Below are positions 1 to 10,869 of a DNA stretch of 64,000 nucleotides, piece by piece. The DNA is taken from contig JAJOHG010000114.1 in assembly GCA_021029095.1 (NCBI GenBank), positions 1 to 64,000 on the forward strand, in the 5' to 3' direction. A program made the translations under genes and the position numbers. The notes beneath the pieces were generated by a model, which searched no databases, had not been told where the DNA came from, and saw nothing but the letters and a program-made list of their open reading frames with translations. Source of the stretch: Phellopilus nigrolimitatus (taxonomy: Eukaryota; Basidiomycota; Agaricomycetes; Hymenochaetales; Hymenochaetaceae). Each line of letters starts with the position of its first letter. Position 1 is the stretch's first letter.

Positions 1-3
1 TAC

Positions 4-180
4 TTGGGGGAGCATCCTAGAGGAGACTATCTAACTGAAGAGTGGTTTGCAAAAGGTCGGGGCAGGCGACTCTGGATGCACGTGTGCGGGAATTGCACGG
101 AGACCTTCCCAAATGTGGACGACATGAGATCCCGCATAGACATGGCGTTAAGATTCCTTCCCTTCAAGATACCTTGGGTG
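4..180 (+). other. Possible exon fragment at the left edge
   Basis: An open frame enters from the window edge and runs to a possible GTGCGT donor near 180. It contains a CxxC pair (HVCGNC) followed by charged residues. A pyrimidine-rich acceptor ending TTTTTCAG lies at about 249, but the frame does not continue convincingly behind it. I recognise no family. It may be the 3' part of a gene that lies mostly outside the window, or a chance open frame. Confidence 0.2.
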
Positions 181-318
181 CGTTGTTCGCTACTCAATGC
201 GTACTCTATAAACACCTACTGACCATTTTGCTCTGCTTTTGTTTTTCAGTCAAAATGCAATTGATATTCGAAGAAATGTCGCAATTGTTCCTGCCTGAAG
301 TGCAGAGTGTCCTTATAA

Positions 319-1372
319 CTACTGTATATCACGGGGTAATGATCATCACGCAGTAATGACCAAACCTCGTCTGGAGAGCGCTACAGTTACCCCAGCCTCT
401 TCAAATTTTGCACAGCGATAGCTGTATGCTTCTAGCATAATCTATCAAAGTTTTAAGTTTCTATGTACATTGTAGCAAATGGTATGAGCGAGCGGAATGT
501 ACAAAATGAGTGTGTTACCCTTTTGGTCAAGGAAAATGACCACCCTCCCTACTCGCTGGTTTTTACAGAGCGCAAAACTTGCGGTATCCCCTTTAATCTT
601 TGCATGCAATCTCAGAGTGTATAACTGTACAGTATGCCAGCTTGTTTGAGCCATAAAGATTAGGAGTTGGTGGTTTTACACTGGCCTCACCTTTGGTGAC
701 ATTTTTGGAGGATACTCAAAGACATGGCAATGCCGGAGCTTCTCTGATTTTTTACAACACAGTTCTTACCTCGTTTATCTGAGATTATGTCTTTGTACAG
801 GTTTGAGTATGTACCTGATTTTTTTAAAATGTCAATTGAGTGTGGCGTTGAGGAGATATCGAGCATACACGAGCAGCTTCTTAAACACCATCCTGATCAT
901 GTATAATGGGTGGCCTGCTCAACAACAACTTAGTTTTCCTGCATGCAACTTATATAGTGAAATATAGAAAGACTACGCGAAGCCATACACGAGATTTGAC
1001 GCAAATTGAATGTATTGAAGAAGCTTGAGATGGGAAACAATAGTTGAGGGATAGCGCATATAGCCAGCTATGGTCGCGACTCGCATCTTGCTTCGCTTTG
1101 CCAACCAATCGCAGCGCAGACAAATGATTGTCTCCGCGCCATTCAAGCTTTCCCACGTCTGTTCATTTCTGCGTGAGAGGTCCTTTTTGACCCTTCGTCT
1201 TTAAATATTCATAGAAATATTCAATGTCCACATGCTAGCATTATGAAAGCATGGGCGTGTTCTGGAGATCGTATATTACACGGCTGTGTTGAAAATATAG
1301 TTTGAAGTAGATAAACAGATTTGTTACGCCTGAAATGGCTTGACTTGTTCATTACTGCGTGATATACAGTAG
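319..1372. mobile_element. Probable non-autonomous inverted-repeat DNA element, about 1.05 kb
   Basis: The left end (319-342) and right end (1349-1372) are inverted repeats of 24 nt with two mismatches. They start CTACTGTATATCACG on the left and end with its complement on the right. Just inside the left end a second partial copy of the same repeat is present (to about 359). If the element ends are taken as CTGTATATCACG, it is flanked by TA on both sides, as for Tc1/mariner elements. The interior is AT-rich and has no open frame that looks like a transposase, so this would be a deletion derivative or MITE. The superfamily is an inference. Confidence 0.45.
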
Positions 1373-1449
1373 CTATTCTATTCTCTACAATTATTCCCTT
1401 TTCTTGATATCGGATCTCCGCTAAAAGCAAGAGATAAACCAGCTTCAGA

Positions 1450-2898
1450 TCAAGACAGCAAATGCACGACACCCTCGAAGACTCCGAACGTCGCCATGTT
1501 CACTGGTATAGCTCTACGATATAGCCAACAGTCAGTCGACGAGAATGAAATTAAAATCAAATATCGAAAGCATTGCGTCGTACCGAATCAAGGTGGGCGA
1601 CAACCCGCGGAAGAAGACGGACATGCCTTCCGTGCGATACGAGTGTACGATCGTCGACAACGTCGTCCGGTACGGGTGGCTGCTGCGGCCTCCGCGCGAC
1701 GCCGCATGCAGCTCCGGAGAGCCCGGGCGGCGGTCGACGCTCTGCATACGCGTTTTGACGACGTCGAACATGAACGTCGTGAACCATCCGTTCACGCCCG
1801 CCAGTGCCCCCGCGAAGAGGAGCACGGGCCACGAGAGCGCGCCCGCTTCGCTTTCGACCTCGGAGAGGAGGGAGGAATGATCCGCGTGCTGTTTGCCATC
1901 TGATGAACAGTCCAACGGGCTTTCGGAAGATGGTGGCGGGTGGCGCGAAAAGTAACGACAGGTCGCCTCGTACTGATATATATGTCAATTATTATCGCGC
2001 GACTTTAAGATAAATAAAATTTACCGTGGCGAAGTACACGCCGTACCCGACGTCCCGCAGAGCTGTCGCAGGCAGACCGCGATACAGGCCTCTAATACCG
2101 TTCCTGCGAAAGATATCGAGCGCGACGTCGCGTGCGGTCGGCTGACGGTCTATGATGTTCTGCTGGCGGATTTTGATGAGCTCGATGGGGCATGCTATCA
2201 ACCTGCCGTTCAGTAGTGCGTAGTGGCAGTCAGAAGAGAACGGAAGAAGATAAATCCCGAGAACAGTGGATATGGACGTACGACGCGACGATCCCGCTCC
2301 CCACACCCGCCAGCCCTATCTGCGCGATTGTGGGCTCGTCATCTGCGGATTTGAGCTGGAGGCGCATGAAGAAGCGGTAGCTCGTGAAGACGAGACCATT
2401 CAGTGGGGCGCAGGAGAGCTATATTCGGTCCGCTCAGCGGGCAGCTTGAGGTTCATGGAATATGTTTGTGACGCGGGACGCACCATGGGCGAGGTTATTC
2501 CTTTGTACAGACCCCTGAACCGCTCCTCACGGACAATTGTGGAGAATGCATGGAGCGTGGAGCGGTACTTGTCAGATGTCTGGGGGCTCTGGAAGCGCAC
2601 CTTGACTGGGGGGAGGAAACTGAGTGTGAGCGGAAACACGTTCGTTCTAATTTGGACGCGTTACTGACCGGTGTCGAATGGATAGGCGATCGCAAGCCCT
2701 GCGATACCTGCATACAACGATGGGCCGCTCGTTAGCTTCGAGAATATTTGAATGGTCTAGGAACGTGCCAGCAATAGTTCCCGCCACAAAGTCGACTGTC
2801 GGGTCTATACCTACAGGCAAGGCGTCAGTTCGGCGACCTGAAAAAAACACTGATATCTGCTGACTCTTTTGTTTGGATTTCTGCGCATTGTCGCCCAT
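1450..2898 (-). CDS. Mitochondrial carrier family protein (SLC25), 352 aa, seven exons
   Basis: Exons (minus strand) at 2898-2769, 2707-2669, 2605-2484, 2418-2282, 2202-2025, 1972-1584 and 1513-1450 join without frame errors and end in TGA. The protein has the three tandem ~100-residue carrier repeats. Each carries a Px[D/E]xxK-type signature: YPFDTVKVRFQ near residue 60, CPIELIKIRQQ near 150 and a degenerate MFDVVKTRMQ near 280. Such proteins sit in the inner mitochondrial membrane with six helices and exchange small metabolites. The middle and last signatures resemble the carnitine/ornithine branch, but I cannot assign a substrate. The first intron begins GC instead of GT. The third signature has Phe where Pro is usual. 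The ATG at 2898 is the first in frame. The gene is divergent from the F-box/WD40 gene. Confidence 0.9.
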
Positions 2899-3502
2899 GT
2901 CGACGTCGGCGTCTTACGCTAGTTATCCGAGACCAAGCATTCGACCCGCGTCGCATTTAAGTATGTATGCAGCAAGCATTCAAGTTGCCAAGCACCGCTG
3001 TCAGGCTGTAAGAGCGGCGCGTCAATGGAGAATGCCCCGGAATGGAAGGTTCGCGGCTAGCCGAGATTCCGTGGGTTATATGTAGCGTCGGGAATATTAT
3101 ATTAAAATACGTACTCGACGGATTGTATTGTGATGTTATTTGATTTTTCTTTCATCCTCCTCTCTTTCTCTCTCTTTCGCTTTCTCTCATTTTCTCAAAA
3201 GGAGCAGGAAAAGGCAAAGGGTGAATAAAGTAACCCCTTTCCCTGTCTCAATGTGCTTCTCTCATTGATATTAATGCCCCACACATGCAGCCCGGAAATT
3301 AAAGCCCTTACATCCTTTTCGTACCGTGAAACTACTCGTTCTGCTAATTTACACACCCCGCTCAGCTAAGTTGAGTGACTTCTTGGTGACTTCCATACAC
3401 CTTGCAGTTCAGCCACCCGTTCAAACTCCGAGGCCTAATCAAGCGAGCGGTGAGCCGAAGCCGAGCTCCTACGAGAGCACTTGCTCATCGTCTCCGACGT
3501 CG
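2899..3502. promoter_or_regulatory. Divergent promoter region with CT-rich tract
   Basis: About 600 bp separate the start codons of the carrier (minus) and the F-box/WD40 gene (plus). Positions 3151-3200 form a pyrimidine-rich run (repeated CTCTTTCTC), typical of basidiomycete core promoters. A TTGCAG acceptor-like site near 3407 leaves open an upstream exon for the plus-strand gene. Confidence 0.5.
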
Positions 3503-5777
3503 ATGTCGTTCCCGACAATAACAGACAAACCGGCCCCGGTCCAACGCTCTTGTTCTCTCCCCGACGAGCTGTCTTCATCGCTTTCGGCAATGGCGATTAA
3601 CGAATTCGAACCCGAGTCTGTCTCTGCCGCGTCCAATATGTCCGGAGACACGTCCTCGACGATATACATGCCCATCGTCTCACCGCCGACGCCGGCTCCC
3701 TCGCCACGGCCGATGCCCGCCGTCCTCGGACCAAGCACATCCGACCCCGCACGCATCTCGCGCCTCGAGTTCGCCGCACTTGATCCGACCGCACGCCAGC
3801 AGTACCTTGGCGCGCTACTCGCCGACTGTTCTCCTGCAGAACTCCTCTTCGTGTCGACGACGATCGCGCCCCTCCTCAAGCGCGACTTCCTGCGTGACTT
3901 GCCTGTCGAGCTCAGCCTGCACGTTCTCTGCTACATTGACGATGCGCGCACGCTTGCGCGTGCGAGCCGCGTGTCTCGCTTCTGGAACGCGCTCATGAGT
4001 GACGAGGCGACGTGGAAGCGCATGTGTGAACTAAGCAAATTTGAAGATAGGACGTACCCGCAGAGTGAATGGCGTAGGACTCCGGGAAATATCGAGCATG
4101 CTAAGGCAAACGAGATACTGGAACCTATCCCTTTGTCTGACGGGGTGGCACAACCGCTTCTACGAGAACTGCCTCTACCATTTTCCTACAGGAATCACTT
4201 CATACACTCCTACAAGACAAGTAAGCTTATCTATTAATCAGTAAATTATCCACCTTATCCGTGCTCCAGTGACGAACTGGCGACGGAAAGGACGACTCCT
4301 CAATAAGCACCGCCCACCCTCTGCGACACCTGACGGTGGAGTCGTCACCTCTGTCGCACTTGATCATGAGTGGATCGTCGTTGGGCTCGCAAGCTGTCGT
4401 ATTCAGGTCTTCTCAGCGCGGACGGGCGTCCTCGGCCGCACTTTGGTGGGGCACGAGTCCGGTGTTTGGGCGGTCAACCTCGTCAGTGCGGGTGGGCACT
4501 GGGTTGACGCTCCGCGGACACCTGCAAAGCCACCTGTCCCCGTAGAGACCGCGGAGGGGAAAGACGAGGTTGGCGCGAGCACAGATGTGGGTGCACGCGT
4601 ATGGCTGAGCGAAGCCGTAAGCAAATTTGGAGAGGGACACAACGAGGGGTTAAGCCTTGATGAAATGGAGTACCACATCCCCGACTCACTGCGCAACGCG
4701 ATTGGGCTTGATAACAGATTTCGGGCGTCTAGTGCGAGCACATCCGCGGAATCCCCCGTGCCGAAGCCGAGCGACATCTGCTGCGCGTCGGAGGGTTGGG
4801 GGAACGCGAATGCGTTGGTCGTGAGTGGCGGGTGCGACAAGCAGCTGCGTGTGTGGGACGTCCGGTCCGGGTACTGCATCTATGTCCTCGAGGGCCACAC
4901 CTCGACAATCCGCTGCCTGCGCGTGCTGCACAACCGGCCAATCGCGATCTCGGGCTCGCGCGACACGACACTGCGCGTATGGGACGTCCAGCGCGGCAAG
5001 CTCTTGCGCACGCTTACGGGCCACGAGGAGAGTGTGCGCTGTCTCGACGTCTGCGGGAACCAGGCTGTTAGCGGGAGCTACGACGCTACTTGTCGAGTAC
5101 GCAAAAATTCTGCGTAAACAATTATTGGCAAGTGATACTGAATATACGTTTTCAGTTATGGAATATAGACACTGGAGAGTGTCTTCACGTGCTTCGGGGT
5201 CATTTACATCAGATCTACTCGGTCGCGTACGATGGTGTATATATCGCCTCAGGCGGCCTTGACACGACCGTGCGCGTTTGGAATCCAGTCGACGGGTGAG
5301 CAGCTTTTGTTGAAGTTTTGACTGAGGGAATTCGCTAATACAAACGCTCCTTCCAGACAATGTCTTGCCCTCCTGCAGGGTCACACCGCACTCGTCTGTC
5401 AGCTGCAACTGACCGGTACCACGCTCGCGACGGGCGGCTCGGACGGGCGCGTCATCACCTTTACGCTCGCGCAGCCCGCGCACTACCAGCTGCCGCACGC
5501 ACACGCGCACATGGGCGCGGCGCGACGCATCGCGGCACACGACTCGTCTGTGACCGCGCTGCAGCTCGACGCGCATTGGCTCGTGACGGGCGGGAACGAC
5601 GGGCGCGTGCGGCTGTACGAGGCGCGCACGGGCGCGTACGTGCGCGACCTCACTGCGCCCGCGGAGGCGGTGTGGAAGGTCGCACACAAGCACGACAAGT
5701 GCGTCGTCATGTGCAAGCGCGCGGGGAAGACGGTCATGGAGATCTGGAGCTTCCGGCCGTCTGAGGAGGACGACTGA
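3503..5777 (+). CDS. F-box/WD40 repeat protein, SCF ubiquitin-ligase substrate receptor (Cdc4/Pop1-like)
   Basis: Exons 3503-4220, 4270-5096, 5156-5295 and 5357-5777 join in frame to about 701 residues. The N-terminal ~120 residues are Ser/Pro-rich. An F-box follows at about residues 130-175 (LPVELSLHVLCYI, then RASRVSRFWNALM), which would bind Skp1. A TNWRR linker typical of Cdc4-type proteins precedes roughly seven WD40 blades with SGSRDTTLRVWD-type motifs. Blades one and two are separated by an acidic insert of about 110 residues. In SCF complexes such proteins select phosphorylated targets for ubiquitylation; the target here is unknown. The start is uncertain: the frame is open upstream of the ATG at 3503 but lacks another ATG, so a further 5' exon is possible. 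Confidence 0.88.
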
Positions 5778-5787
5778 GTGGGGTTTT

Positions 5788-5823
5788 GATGATGACGATG
5801 ACGACGACGACGACGACGACGAC
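5788..5823. repeat. GAC/GAT trinucleotide microsatellite
   Basis: A run of GAT/GAC triplets begins 10 bp after the stop codon of the F-box/WD40 gene, so it lies in its 3' UTR. A shift of the stop would add an acidic Asp tail. Confidence 0.9.
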
Positions 5824-6065
5824 AATGGAGTTAATTCTCTTTTTTCCTCTTTCTCTAAGGCACACATATGTACCTATACCTGAACGCGCGTGGCATTTAT
5901 TACCGATAGACTGTCGATTTGTATTGGATTGTATTCATTTGTAATTCACATCTACACCTGCTCATAATCGTTGCTCCATCCTTGGTCAGGCAGCCCTCCT
6001 CGACGGGATTCCAGGCACGTCCTTGCCGAAGAAAAATATTAAAATTACACGAACTGTCTTTGGTA

Positions 6066-6161
6066 TGGCCCGTACGGGGGTCGAACCCGCGACCTTGGCG
6101 TAATTTACACTACCACAGTGACATATTAGCACCACGCTCTAACCAACTGAGCTAACCGGCC
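6066..6161 (-). tRNA. tRNA-Ile (anticodon AAU) with a 22-nt intron
   Basis: The minus strand reads GGCCGGTTAGCTCAGTTGG, then the anticodon loop CTAATA, a 22-nt intron, the loop closing A, the stem CGCCA, a GTTCGA T-loop and the discriminator A. The intron sits after position 37, the canonical nuclear tRNA intron site. D arm, anticodon stem (TGGTG/CGCCA) and T arm (GCGGG/CCCGT) all pair. The acceptor stem has one G-G mismatch at 5:68. The A34 anticodon would be edited to inosine. Confidence 0.93.
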
Positions 6162-7231
6162 ATCAAGATTCTTAGTGTCAACAGCATCGAGAGGTTTTTT
6201 TCACCTCATCCATGTCTGAAAGGCTTGATAATGAGGATGGGTTGTCATAAATAGTGCTTGGGCTTATCTTTGCTTTCTCTGTCTTCTGGGAGGACAGTGA
6301 CTTGTCCTTTACCATGTAGGTGTGGGGCATCTTGTCTGCAATACCTCGCTGGTGTTAAACTTCTCCCCGCCCTTCAGGACCGAGATCACGGCAACCTGTG
6401 AATGGCTTTGTATTCGGTAGTTTGGCCTATTGGTATCTGCATCCGTGGAGGCATCAAGCGATAATATTCTCGACTCCCACTCCTGCCTATGGCTAGCTGT
6501 CTTGTGCTCGCCCGGATGAAGAATGGGTGCCGAGGCTGGGCTCTGCGATGCGTGACAGAGTTTATATCAAGTTGGTCTTCCAGGGCCCGCGTGATCTGGG
6601 GATGCGGCCAAGAGCGCCGAGTCGGCGACCTTGGGCACCTCAGGCGGTCGAGGCCGGAGTCCTTGCACATCCTGGATCCTAGGACAAGTGCTCGAGCCCG
6701 TCGATGGTCGACCACTGGATGGTCCATTTCAGACTAGCCGGAGAGCAGCACGGCGGCAACGACGGCCCCGAAACATACGTATAGCGGCAGCAGGGGTATG
6801 TTATAGATGCATCTACGTACTTCATTATTTTACGACATTTGATGCTCTTGTCTACGAAGGGAGAGAAAAACACGCAGGGCAGATGTGTGTGATCGGGAGA
6901 CAGTACATTATACGGGCGCGCGGGGTGCTACACTATTATGGACAAGGGACGAGATGCAGGGCGAGATGCAGGGTACAGAAAGCAGTAGTCGACAGAGGGG
7001 CGGGACGCTGTAGCGCGGAGCGAATTGTGGGTGTAGTGTAGAGAATAATGTAGACGGACGGGTCCGATAGATAGATAGATAGGCGGATAGATAGACGAAT
7101 ATATGGACGGATGGATGAATGAAGATGCAATGCGGGGGGTATCGATAGAAATGAAAGAGAACATAAAATGATACATACAGACGGAGGTCGTTCAAATCAT
7201 AAGCAGCCGCGTTCGCTCAGCTCCCGCCCAG
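6162..7231. other. Intergenic region without a recognisable gene
   Basis: About 1.07 kb between the tRNA and the Pro/Ala-rich protein gene. It holds a GATA/GATG microsatellite (7066-7095, continuing loosely to 7120), probably in the 3' UTR or downstream of the minus-strand gene. I see no supported coding exon. Confidence 0.6.
7066..7095. repeat. GATA tetranucleotide microsatellite
   Basis: Repeated GATA units, partly degenerate (GATAGGCGGATAGATAGA), followed by GGAT/GAAT units. Confidence 0.85.
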
Positions 7232-8079
7232 TCACACCCCCTCGTCCACCGTCATGCTCCCATCGAAGTACGCGCGGCCACCGAGGACGGGGTCGACGGG
7301 GCTCGGCGGCTGCGCCGACGTTTGCGGATGCGGGAGCGGCGAGCCCGGTGGCGTCGCGAGCGCGTGCGCGAGCTTCGCGGCGAAGCCCGGCGTGAGCAGC
7401 AGCTGCGGGGAGGCGAAGGCGCCGCTCGAGCTCGCGCTCGTCGCGGAGGGCGGTGCGGGCAGCGAGAAGCGGCCCGATGCCGGCGTGGCCGCGAACAGGC
7501 TGTCGCGCTCGGCGAAGGCGCGCCGGTACGCCGACGCGGAGGATGGGGGACGCGCGGGGCTGGGCAGCGGGTGCTCGAGGGAGAGGGACGGCACGGCGGG
7601 GAGGGGCATGTCCGGCGGCGCGGGGGCGGATTTGGACACGGGGCCGCGGCGGGATCTGTGTAGGTATTTCGGGTCACTTAGTCCAGTAGCCGAAAGCGAA
7701 GGCGAGTATCAACGCACCGTAGGACGTCGCCCATACTATGCCGGCGCGCACGCTGGGCGTCGCCGTCCGACTTGCGCGCACGGGCCTTGCTCGGACTGCG
7801 CAGCGCCGCACGGCCCGCGGACGCAGCGGCACCCGCAGCGCGCGCGGGGCTCTTGAGCGCGCCCTTTGGGCTCGCGGCTGCTGCTGCGGCGACACTGGAG
7901 CGGCGGCGGCGCACGACGCGCGGATGTGCCGGGACCTGGACCTGGGTGTCGATGTGGATCTTGGGCGGCGGCGCGAGGGTGTAGGACGCCGTGTGCGGCG
8001 AGGGCACGGGCGGGGCGCAGTGCACGCTGGAGGTAGAAAGGCCGAGGGAGAAGAGGGTAGAGTAGCCTGTGGCCAGCAT
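7232..8079 (-). CDS. Pro/Ala/Ser-rich low-complexity protein, 261 aa, function unknown
   Basis: Two exons, 8079-7718 and 7655-7232, join in frame through a 62-nt intron with donor GTGCGT, an ACTAA branch site and acceptor CACAG. The N-terminus is mildly hydrophobic (MLATGYSTLFSLGLS). The middle is a basic Ala-rich stretch (RRRRSSVAAAAAA, then SPSKARARKS). The C-terminal half is Ser/Pro-rich with a LLLTPGFAAKLAHAL segment that could form a short amphipathic helix. RRRRSS and RRHS are basophilic-kinase-like sites. I recognise no domain. Composition, splice quality and length support a real basidiomycete-specific, probably disordered protein. Reading across the intron would instead create a hydrophobic tail, which I reject. 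Confidence 0.7.
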
Positions 8080-9402
8080 CGTGGGCGACTCGGGGTTGTT
8101 GGGATGGATGCGAACGACGACAATGAGAGCGGCGTGGACGACGGGAGGGGACGTTGTTGTTGTTCTGGCGTGGCGGCGAGTTATAAGTCGAAAAGCACGT
8201 GGCCGTGTATTATTTTAAAAATTATTGCTTCCGCTTCCTGCAAGGAGCAAAAAACAATTAATAGCAAGGAGAGCCGCTTTCAATTGTCCGAGAGCGGGTT
8301 CTTCTTGTTCTCCAAGGGGCCACTTTGCTGCCCTGCCCTGTAGATACTGGATATAATTGTTGAGTGCGGGCAAGAGTCTTTACTGCAAGGAGGCGAGAGA
8401 GTGGCTACGCCTCTCCGATCTGCAATCATTCTGCAGCACCGCGTGCGTTTGATTGTGGCGCGCGGTTTTCCCCCTTGATCTTCTCTTTATTTCGTTCAAT
8501 CACTTGCACTTGACTCGTGGCCTGGAAACAGCGGCGCAGCCAGACGACCGTCGTTGTGTGCATGTACATGTACAGACCACATAGCGACCAGTGTCTTACA
8601 GGCTGCAGCTAGTCTGGAACGGAACCCAGCCCTCTCATTGTCTCATTGTCAAAGCAACTGAACTTGCGCTCGACTCGCGGCGCTCCAAGCCCCGGATGTG
8701 TCTCGGTCTTTGGCAGCGACGTGTGGCGAGCAAAGTCCCCGTGTATCGGCAAGCTTTGAAGTACATACTGGAACCATCTTCTCGGGGCCGCCTTTGTGGC
8801 AACTTAGCCTCGCAGAACGTCTAATGCGTGGCGACGTCGACGAACTCGCACGTCCGTCCCTGGAGCTTTATGTATGTATTGGACCTGCGAAACGGAACAG
8901 ACTGGTTATTCTGAACTATCTACGCTCCATGCTCCCTGCTTACGTGTCTCGCAATTTTTCGTCGGGGCTACGGGGTGTCTGCGCGTTCTTCCACGTTACC
9001 CCATGATTTTACTCTCGGGTTCTCACAATTTCATACTCGGAGGGGGGAGGGAGAACAAAAAATGCTGCGCTGCCTTACATCGGGGCTGGAAGGGCTTTCT
9101 TTTCAAGTTTGCAGCGACGCCGTCGCTGTCGCGACGTCCGTGGCGCGAGACTCAGGATAGCCTCTCTGGCGCTCTGTGGTGGTTACCGTGGCGCATATGG
9201 TGTCCCCTCGCGACCAGCAGCGGCTATCCCTGCGCATGCAATGTACGGTGGCGGAAGGCGGGAAACCTATCCAAGCCACCCCACAGGCTCTCCGGCCATC
9301 GTCATCATATCGCAGAAAGACTTGCTGCAACCTAAGACAGGTGAGAAATTCTGTAGACGCGCGGACGATCTACTCAGGTGCTAACGGCTCCGGCCACCCA
9401 GA
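8080..9402. other. Intergenic or 5' region, no supported gene
   Basis: About 1.3 kb between two divergent genes. A good intron (donor GTGAGA near 9341, acceptor CACCCAG at 9401) ends just before the ATG of the next gene, so the 3' part may be a spliced 5' UTR. A GC-rich open stretch at about 9110-9340 cannot be joined in frame to that gene. Confidence 0.5.
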
Positions 9403-10021
9403 ATGCCGTCGTTTGACATCTCACAACTCGAGCCCATGTCGCTCTATGTTGTCTTCACGAAGAAGACCTCGAGCGGGCTGATGATGGGGATCCTGCTCAC
9501 AAAGGAGACGTTGCAGAGCGACAAGGCTGAATTCGTCCTCGCTGGAAATAAGCGTGTTGCGGGAGGGTGGATGAGGATAAACCCTGTAGACATCAAGGTG
9601 AGCGAGGATCCCATCAGATCTTTCCGCCTCCACACCGCCGTCAAGCTCAACGAAACGCGCCTGAGCGAGGAACATGCGAGGTCAATCTCCATCAAGATCT
9701 GGCCCGCAACAATACTCGGAGTCAGGGACGAGCGTCTCATCGACTACCTGGTGCGCTTCCTAGCACGGGTCAATTTCGTTTTCTGTAGCAAGGCCAAAGA
9801 CATGAAGCGCTTTAAACTTGCGAAAAATGCGGTTGCTCTCGCGAAAAACAAATCGCAATCGCAAGGAGGAGTTTTCCCGCTTTCAACAGTGGCGAAAATG
9901 AGGCTAGTGATATGCGAGCCCCCAGAGAATGTATTATATGTAAGGAGTTCATTTTAAGATTACCTTTGATTGAGCCTAACCTGTCTCTTAGCTTGAGAAT
10001 TTCAGTCCACCATCACACTGA
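9403..10021 (+). CDS. Small hypothetical protein, 188 aa
   Basis: Exons 9403-9939 and 9992-10021 join in phase 0 across an intron with donor GTAAGG, branch CCTAAC and acceptor TCTTAG, and end in TGA. The product is soluble, with no signal peptide or membrane helix. It has an alternating strand-like pattern in the first half (MSLYVVFTKK, GLMMGILLTKE, FVLAGNKRVAGGW) and a Lys-rich C-terminal third. I do not recognise the family. An acceptor directly before the ATG suggests a spliced 5' UTR. The gene sits at the edge of the repeat-rich block, so it may be lineage-specific. Confidence 0.6.
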
Positions 10022-10613
10022 TGATCACAGTATAACTTAAAATATAGCCTGTGAAGCTTGAATGTGCAATATGTGCAATACTGTAACACTGAACTATTGC
10101 AGGGGTTGAATTGAGAATACATTTAGCCAAAGGTAATTTAGACAAGCTTTTGAAAGATTTCAGACAGGATAATGTGTGCCATCCCACACTTACATGACCC
10201 AGCCACAACCACAAAAGGACTGCATAATAGGGCATACCTGAAACCTGCATGATGGAGACACTCACAAGAAAGCCCAAGCTGCTCATGACCCCATGCTGCA
10301 AGCTGCAGCAGATGTGCACCCTTGTGCAAGTGCTCCTGGACCTCAGCCTTGAGACTCTTGAGCTTTGAGCACATGTGTAGTAGCAGTGGCCATTCTTCTT
10401 GAATTCAGGCAATCTGTGCTGGCACACAATGAGTGCATCTACAAAGTTCTGCATGAGTTGCATGAGCAGTGCCATGGTGACTCCACAGACAGGTCCGACT
10501 CAACTGGCCTGCATTGAGGTGTTGCAAAGAGGCACACATGCAATATTTCTCCCCAGGGAGTGAAGTGTTGCTACTGCAATACACATGTGCTTTGCACATT
10601 TTTGCAGCCCTTG
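10022..10613. other. AT-rich degenerate repeat DNA flanking the hAT-like element
   Basis: Low-GC sequence with no supported gene. Directly after position 10621 it is interrupted by the hAT-like element and appears to resume at 12845, so it belongs to the same older repeat region as 12845-13980. Confidence 0.5.
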
Positions 10614-10869
10614 GCAAGTGCTAGGGCATACCACGAGTCGATCCCCGGGTTGACCCGGACCTGTTGGCGGATCTACCCGTGACCCAAAATCCTCAACCCG
10701 GACCCGGCTTGACCTGGACCCGTTGGGACTCGGATTCACGGGTTGCCCCAAACCCGTGGGTCCAGGTCATGGGGGTCACGGGTTTGTTCACGGCTCCCTG
10801 CGGATCTTAAACCAATTAAATATAGATTTATTATAATTATAAAGACAAAAGAAAATATGTTAGATGTTA

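Noticed and set aside
4686..5867. Long 393-residue minus-strand open frame
   Set aside because: It is antisense to the F-box/WD40 exons and crosses two of their introns; the composition (Arg/Ala-rich) is that of a shadow frame.
5778..6065. CRISPR-like or other array at the GAC repeat
   Set aside because: It is a simple trinucleotide microsatellite in a eukaryotic genome, without spacers.
7674..8123. Frame ending in a hydrophobic helix (IVWATSYGALILAFAFGYW)
   Set aside because: It lies inside the 62-nt intron of the Pro/Ala-rich gene; splicing with GTGCGT/CACAG joins the two coding exons in frame and removes it.
9109..9340. Upstream coding exon for the small protein at 9403
   Set aside because: The donor near 9341 and acceptor at 9401 are good, but neither usable frame connects to the downstream frame; a 5' UTR intron is simpler.
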